Shown one piece after another: positions 6,694 through 8,737 of a stretch of 8,737 nt of DNA. Under the pieces are notes generated by a model. It had not been told where the DNA came from and made no database searches. It was given only the letters and a program-made list of their open reading frames with translations. Source of the stretch: an uncultured Clostridia bacterium. GTDB lineage: Bacteria > Bacillota_A > Clostridia > UMGS1840 > HGM11507. The stretch is from positions 1 to 8,737 of the forward strand of contig CAKRUL010000032.1 of the NCBI GenBank assembly GCA_934403665.1. Reading direction: 5' to 3'. The position numbers and the translations under genes are program-made. Numbering within the stretch: position 1 is the first letter of the stretch; every line of letters begins with the position of its first letter.

Positions 6694-7689
6694 ATGATGA
6701 GTTGTAATAACAGTAATAACATTTTTTCAAATAATACAAGAATTTTAAGAAACGACAGTTCCCATGAGCTGGAGAGAGAACGTGAGACAGAAAATGACCG
6801 CGAGCGTTCCTGCGGGTGCGGATGCGGATGCAGGCGCGAAAGGGAAAATGACGAAGTCCGTTTAAGCGATTTCTGCAATGTTCCGGATTGTCCGCCTGTA
6901 AAGAACTTCTGCTGTGAGGGAATCAGTCCCGAAAAAAACAGCGGCGGAAGATCGAAAGACATTTTTGCCTATGTCAATCAGATTATTGATTCCAAATCGG
7001 TTCAGGGTACCCAGTTAAACGAAATGATTCGCTTAACTCCTCAGAACTGCGATTTGATTGCAGAATTCACAGACTGTAACGGATGCTCCTGTGCTCAGCC
7101 GGTTTTAGACAATGAATCCTGTTTTAAGGTTTTGGCTTACGAAGCGAATATTGATGTTGCCTATCCTACAGATTCTCTTCCGAACACTGCATTTGTGATT
7201 AACAAATACATTCCCTCCGCAGTGATTTCCGAAAGCAGAAACATGTATGAGCTCCCCTTGGCAAATTTCAATAACGCTATTTACAATGATGTCTGCACAT
7301 TGGAAGGAAGAAACTCCTCTGCTCCGCTGATCGTTGCCCCGATGGGAACAACACTGACCTATCAGGCATCGTTTGTTTTGTGCGGAACGGTTACCGCCAA
7401 CTCCGGTGTTTACAAGTTTAAGTTCGTCATCGATATGGATGAACCGATTACTTCCTGCCATTGCACCAGCTTTATGCTTCCTGAAATTTGTCTGCCTCGT
7501 ATCAATTGCTTCGAGGATCCCAGACTGCTGGTCGGCTTTTGCTATGACTGCCAGCTGGTTGCTCCTAACATTGATATCAACAGCGATAATCAATTAGTAT
7601 TCACTTCAGCACTGATGATTTCTCCTACCATGAATGCGGAAACCGTCGTGGATAAAAAAGTGATCCTCAATGTGAGGAAAATCTGCTAA
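6694..7689 (+). CDS. Cysteine-rich protein of unknown function, possibly surface or spore coat
   Basis: I do not recognise this 331-residue protein. It has 23 Cys (about 7%). The N-terminus is Asn/Ser-rich (residues 5-15), followed by an Arg/Glu-rich stretch at 25-38, the core CGCGCGC at 40-46, a second Arg/Glu stretch at 47-54, and then CxxxxC and CC pairs near 61-74. From about residue 110 a more ordinary globular, beta-rich domain follows, with further Cys pairs such as CNGCSC, SCHC and CYDC. There is no signal peptide or membrane helix. The ATG at 6694 is chosen because GAAGGAGG ends 5 nt upstream; the ATG at 6697 is also possible, and an in-frame GTG at 6664 lies before the ribosome site. 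Abundant Cys without a signal peptide recalls Firmicutes spore coat/exosporium or metal-binding proteins, but this is only suggestive. It is a single-gene unit divergent from the ABC operon. Confidence 0.85.
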   Translation: MMSCNNSNNIFSNNTRILRNDSSHELERERETENDRERSCGCGCGCRRERENDEVRLSDFCNVPDCPPVKNFCCEGISPEKNSGGRSKDIFAYVNQIIDSKSVQGTQLNEMIRLTPQNCDLIAEFTDCNGCSCAQPVLDNESCFKVLAYEANIDVAYPTDSLPNTAFVINKYIPSAVISESRNMYELPLANFNNAIYNDVCTLEGRNSSAPLIVAPMGTTLTYQASFVLCGTVTANSGVYKFKFVIDMDEPITSCHCTSFMLPEICLPRINCFEDPRLLVGFCYDCQLVAPNIDINSDNQLVFTSALMISPTMNAETVVDKKVILNVRKIC

Positions 7690-7747
7690 GCTGTGCTTTT
7701 AACATAGAAGATAAAAAAGCCCGGGAATTCAACGGATTTGAAGTGAT

Positions 7748-7786
7748 AAAATAATGGTAGACACGAAAGTGCCTACCATTATTTTT
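7748..7786 (+). terminator. Very stable GAAA-tetraloop hairpin, terminator and/or IS end structure
   Basis: The arms 7748-7760 and 7773-7785 pair perfectly over 13 bp. After one A-C mismatch, CAC and GTG add 3 bp closed by a GAAA tetraloop (7765-7768). A T run ends the right arm, and the left arm begins with an A run, so it would work in both directions. It lies about 60 nt after the Cys-rich gene and 29 nt before transposase orfA. It may terminate the Cys-rich transcript, shield the IS from readthrough, or include the IS left terminus, since TGGTAGACAC at 7755 begins with the TG typical of IS3-family ends. Confidence 0.8.
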
Positions 7787-7814
7787 ATGCTATTATAGAC
7801 ATGGAGGTGGAAAT

Positions 7815-8163
7815 ATGGCTGGTAAATACACTATACGAAGCAAAGAAGAAAAGTTAGCTATTGTAAAGAGAAATTTAGCCGGAGAAACTTCATGGTCGCT
7901 CGAAAGAGAAACAGGTATGCGGGCATCGGTTAATACAAGAGTGGACCGCAAAGTATCTTGCAGAAGGTGAAGCCGGGCTGGAAGTTAAGAAGAAACCTGG
8001 TAATCCTTTATCGAGATACGAGCGCCGGAAGGAACTGACCTATGAGGAGCAGCTGCAGTATCAGATCGAGCTGCTGAAGCGAGAGCTGGTTAAGAAAGAG
8101 GCGGAGGTACTTCGCTTAAAAAAACGGAACGAACGAAAAGGGGGCGATGCCCGAAAAAGATGA
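7815..8163 (+). pseudogene. IS3 transposase OrfA, broken by a one-base insertion
   Basis: OrfA is the DNA-binding helix-turn-helix subunit. It starts at ATG 7815, 4 nt after GGAGGTGG. The first 39 codons read through ETGMRASV, where the frame then gives NTRVDRKVSCRR and stops at 7971. In the +1 frame, starting at 7933, the expected continuation IQEWTAKYLAEGEAGL appears, then a basic helix and a leucine-zipper-like segment (IELLKRELVKKEAEVLRLKK), to TGA at 8161. Removing one A near 7932 restores a family-typical spacing of ten residues from the Gly to the Trp of the HTH (GMRASVIQEW). The repaired product would be about 115 residues, normal for OrfA. A sequencing error is a possible alternative. 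Confidence 0.85.
8118..8124 (+). other. Slippery A7 heptamer for programmed -1 frameshift between orfA and orfB
   Basis: The seven A bases sit in orfA's phase as A-AAA-AAA, followed by C. The -1 frame after it is open through 8160 and continues into orfB without a stop. IS3-family elements commonly make the OrfAB fusion transposase by slipping on A-rich heptamers of this kind. A shorter A5G run lies at 8154-8159, and the orfA stop and orfB ATG overlap as ATGA at 8160. Confidence 0.55.
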
Positions 8164-8737
8164 TCCAAGAGATGTATGCTGAGATTCAAAAGCAGACAGA
8201 CAAACACTCTGTCAGCGAACTGTGTGAAATCTACGGTGTTTCCCGCAGCGGTTACTACAAGTGGGTGAAACGAGCAGGACAGTTAAACCGGTATGAGAAA
8301 ACACATAAGATACTGGATAGCTATGTCCTGGACATCCATTCCCACCATCCAATGATGGGATACCGCCAGATCAGGGACAAGCTGTGCCTTGAATTCGGTT
8401 GGATTGTCAGTGATCCTACTGTTTGGAAGTCAATGAAGCGGCTGGAAATCCACGGATACACCAGGCGCAGGAAAGCTGCGGCCACAGGAACCAACTTAGA
8501 GCACATCCGCTATTCCAACGTACGGAACAGAAAATTCAAAGCAGAGCAGCCCATGCAGAAGATTGTAACGGATGTTACCTACATCAAACATAACGGCAAG
8601 TGGTATTATCTTGCAGGCTATTTGGATCTGTTCAACAACGAGATTGTGGAATGGGAACTCAGCGATACCTTTGACAATTTCCTCGTTATGAAGCCCGCAG
8701 AACGCCTTCTGAAAAGAAAAATGAGCACCGAACACCA
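8160..8737 (+). CDS. IS3 transposase OrfB, integrase core, 3' truncated by window edge
   Basis: OrfB supplies the DDE catalytic domain that cuts and joins the IS ends. The frame is open from ATG 8160 (overlapping the orfA TGA as ATGA) to the window end, giving 192 codons. An N-terminal segment VSELCEIYGVSRSGYYKWVK (residues about 19-38) is a helix-turn-helix. HTH_21 follows, with HSHHPMMGYRQIRDKL near 58-73. The integrase core begins with QKIVTDVTYI, where Asp138 is the first catalytic Asp, followed by WYYLAGYLDLFNNEIVEW. The second Asp and the Glu should fall just past base 8737. The frame is -1 relative to the distal part of orfA, as expected. No stop or frameshift is visible in this part. 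Confidence 0.93.
   Translation, partial: MIQEMYAEIQKQTDKHSVSELCEIYGVSRSGYYKWVKRAGQLNRYEKTHKILDSYVLDIHSHHPMMGYRQIRDKLCLEFGWIVSDPTVWKSMKRLEIHGYTRRRKAAATGTNLEHIRYSNVRNRKFKAEQPMQKIVTDVTYIKHNGKWYYLAGYLDLFNNEIVEWELSDTFDNFLVMKPAERLLKRKMSTEH

Larger units (their letters stand above)
7755..8737 (+). mobile_element. IS3-family insertion sequence, right end outside the window
   Basis: Two consecutive, overlapping, phase-shifted transposase frames (orfA with a helix-turn-helix and leucine-rich coiled tail, orfB with HTH_21 and integrase core) are the hallmark of IS3-family elements. The left boundary is not proven. I place it at TGGTAGACAC (7755), inside the hairpin, because IS3 ends begin with TG. The right end and any target duplication lie beyond the window. 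Confidence 0.85.

Noticed and set aside
7105..7593. A 162-codon minus-strand frame opposite the Cys-rich gene
   Set aside because: It shows no domain, no good ribosome binding site and mirrors the real gene's third-position pattern.
8321..8735. Minus-strand frames opposite transposase orfB
   Set aside because: They are antisense to a clear integrase-core reading frame.

Overview
The window looks like a piece of a Firmicutes genome, most likely a low-to-mid GC clostridial anaerobe (Oscillospiraceae/Ruminococcaceae-like; the lineage is an inference). Support comes from strong AGGAGG-type Shine-Dalgarno sites, TTG starts, a Gram-positive style lipoprotein, sigma-A-like promoters and short U-tailed terminators. 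No rRNA, tRNA or CRISPR array was seen.

Layout. (1) Bases 1-1873, plus strand: the 3' part of an OmpR-family response regulator gene, overlapping by 8 bases a membrane sensor histidine kinase gene that starts with TTG. (2) A convergent terminator at about 1872-1895, then a minus-strand alpha/beta hydrolase (1956-2726) with its own extended -10 promoter and a roughly 110-nt leader. (3) A minus-strand hotdog-fold acyl-CoA thioesterase (2983-3378), with a terminator after it and a stronger terminator before it. (4) A compact minus-strand operon read from 6485 down to 3465: ATPase, permease and lipoprotein substrate-binding protein of a nitrate/sulfonate/taurine/NMT1-type ABC importer, followed 11 nt later by a small protein of unknown family. 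The operon ends at the hairpin 3412-3441. (5) Divergent from it, a plus-strand gene for a cysteine-rich protein (23 Cys in 331 residues) with a CGCGCGC core set between Arg/Glu-rich flanks. (6) A very stable hairpin at 7748-7785, followed by an IS3-family insertion sequence running off the right edge. Its orfA appears broken by one extra base near 7932, and its orfB (integrase core) is open but cut by the window end.

How the parts may work together. The two-component pair is a signalling unit whose target is not visible. The ABC genes form one import system of undetermined substrate, and a 9-bp inverted repeat overlaps its likely promoter region. The Cys-rich protein and the small 108-aa protein are the least understood coding products. 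No complete new defence or biosynthetic system is evident. The items most worth following are the Cys-rich protein, the unknown cargo gene of the ABC operon, the promoter that sits inside a terminator upstream of the thioesterase gene, and the IS3 frameshift.
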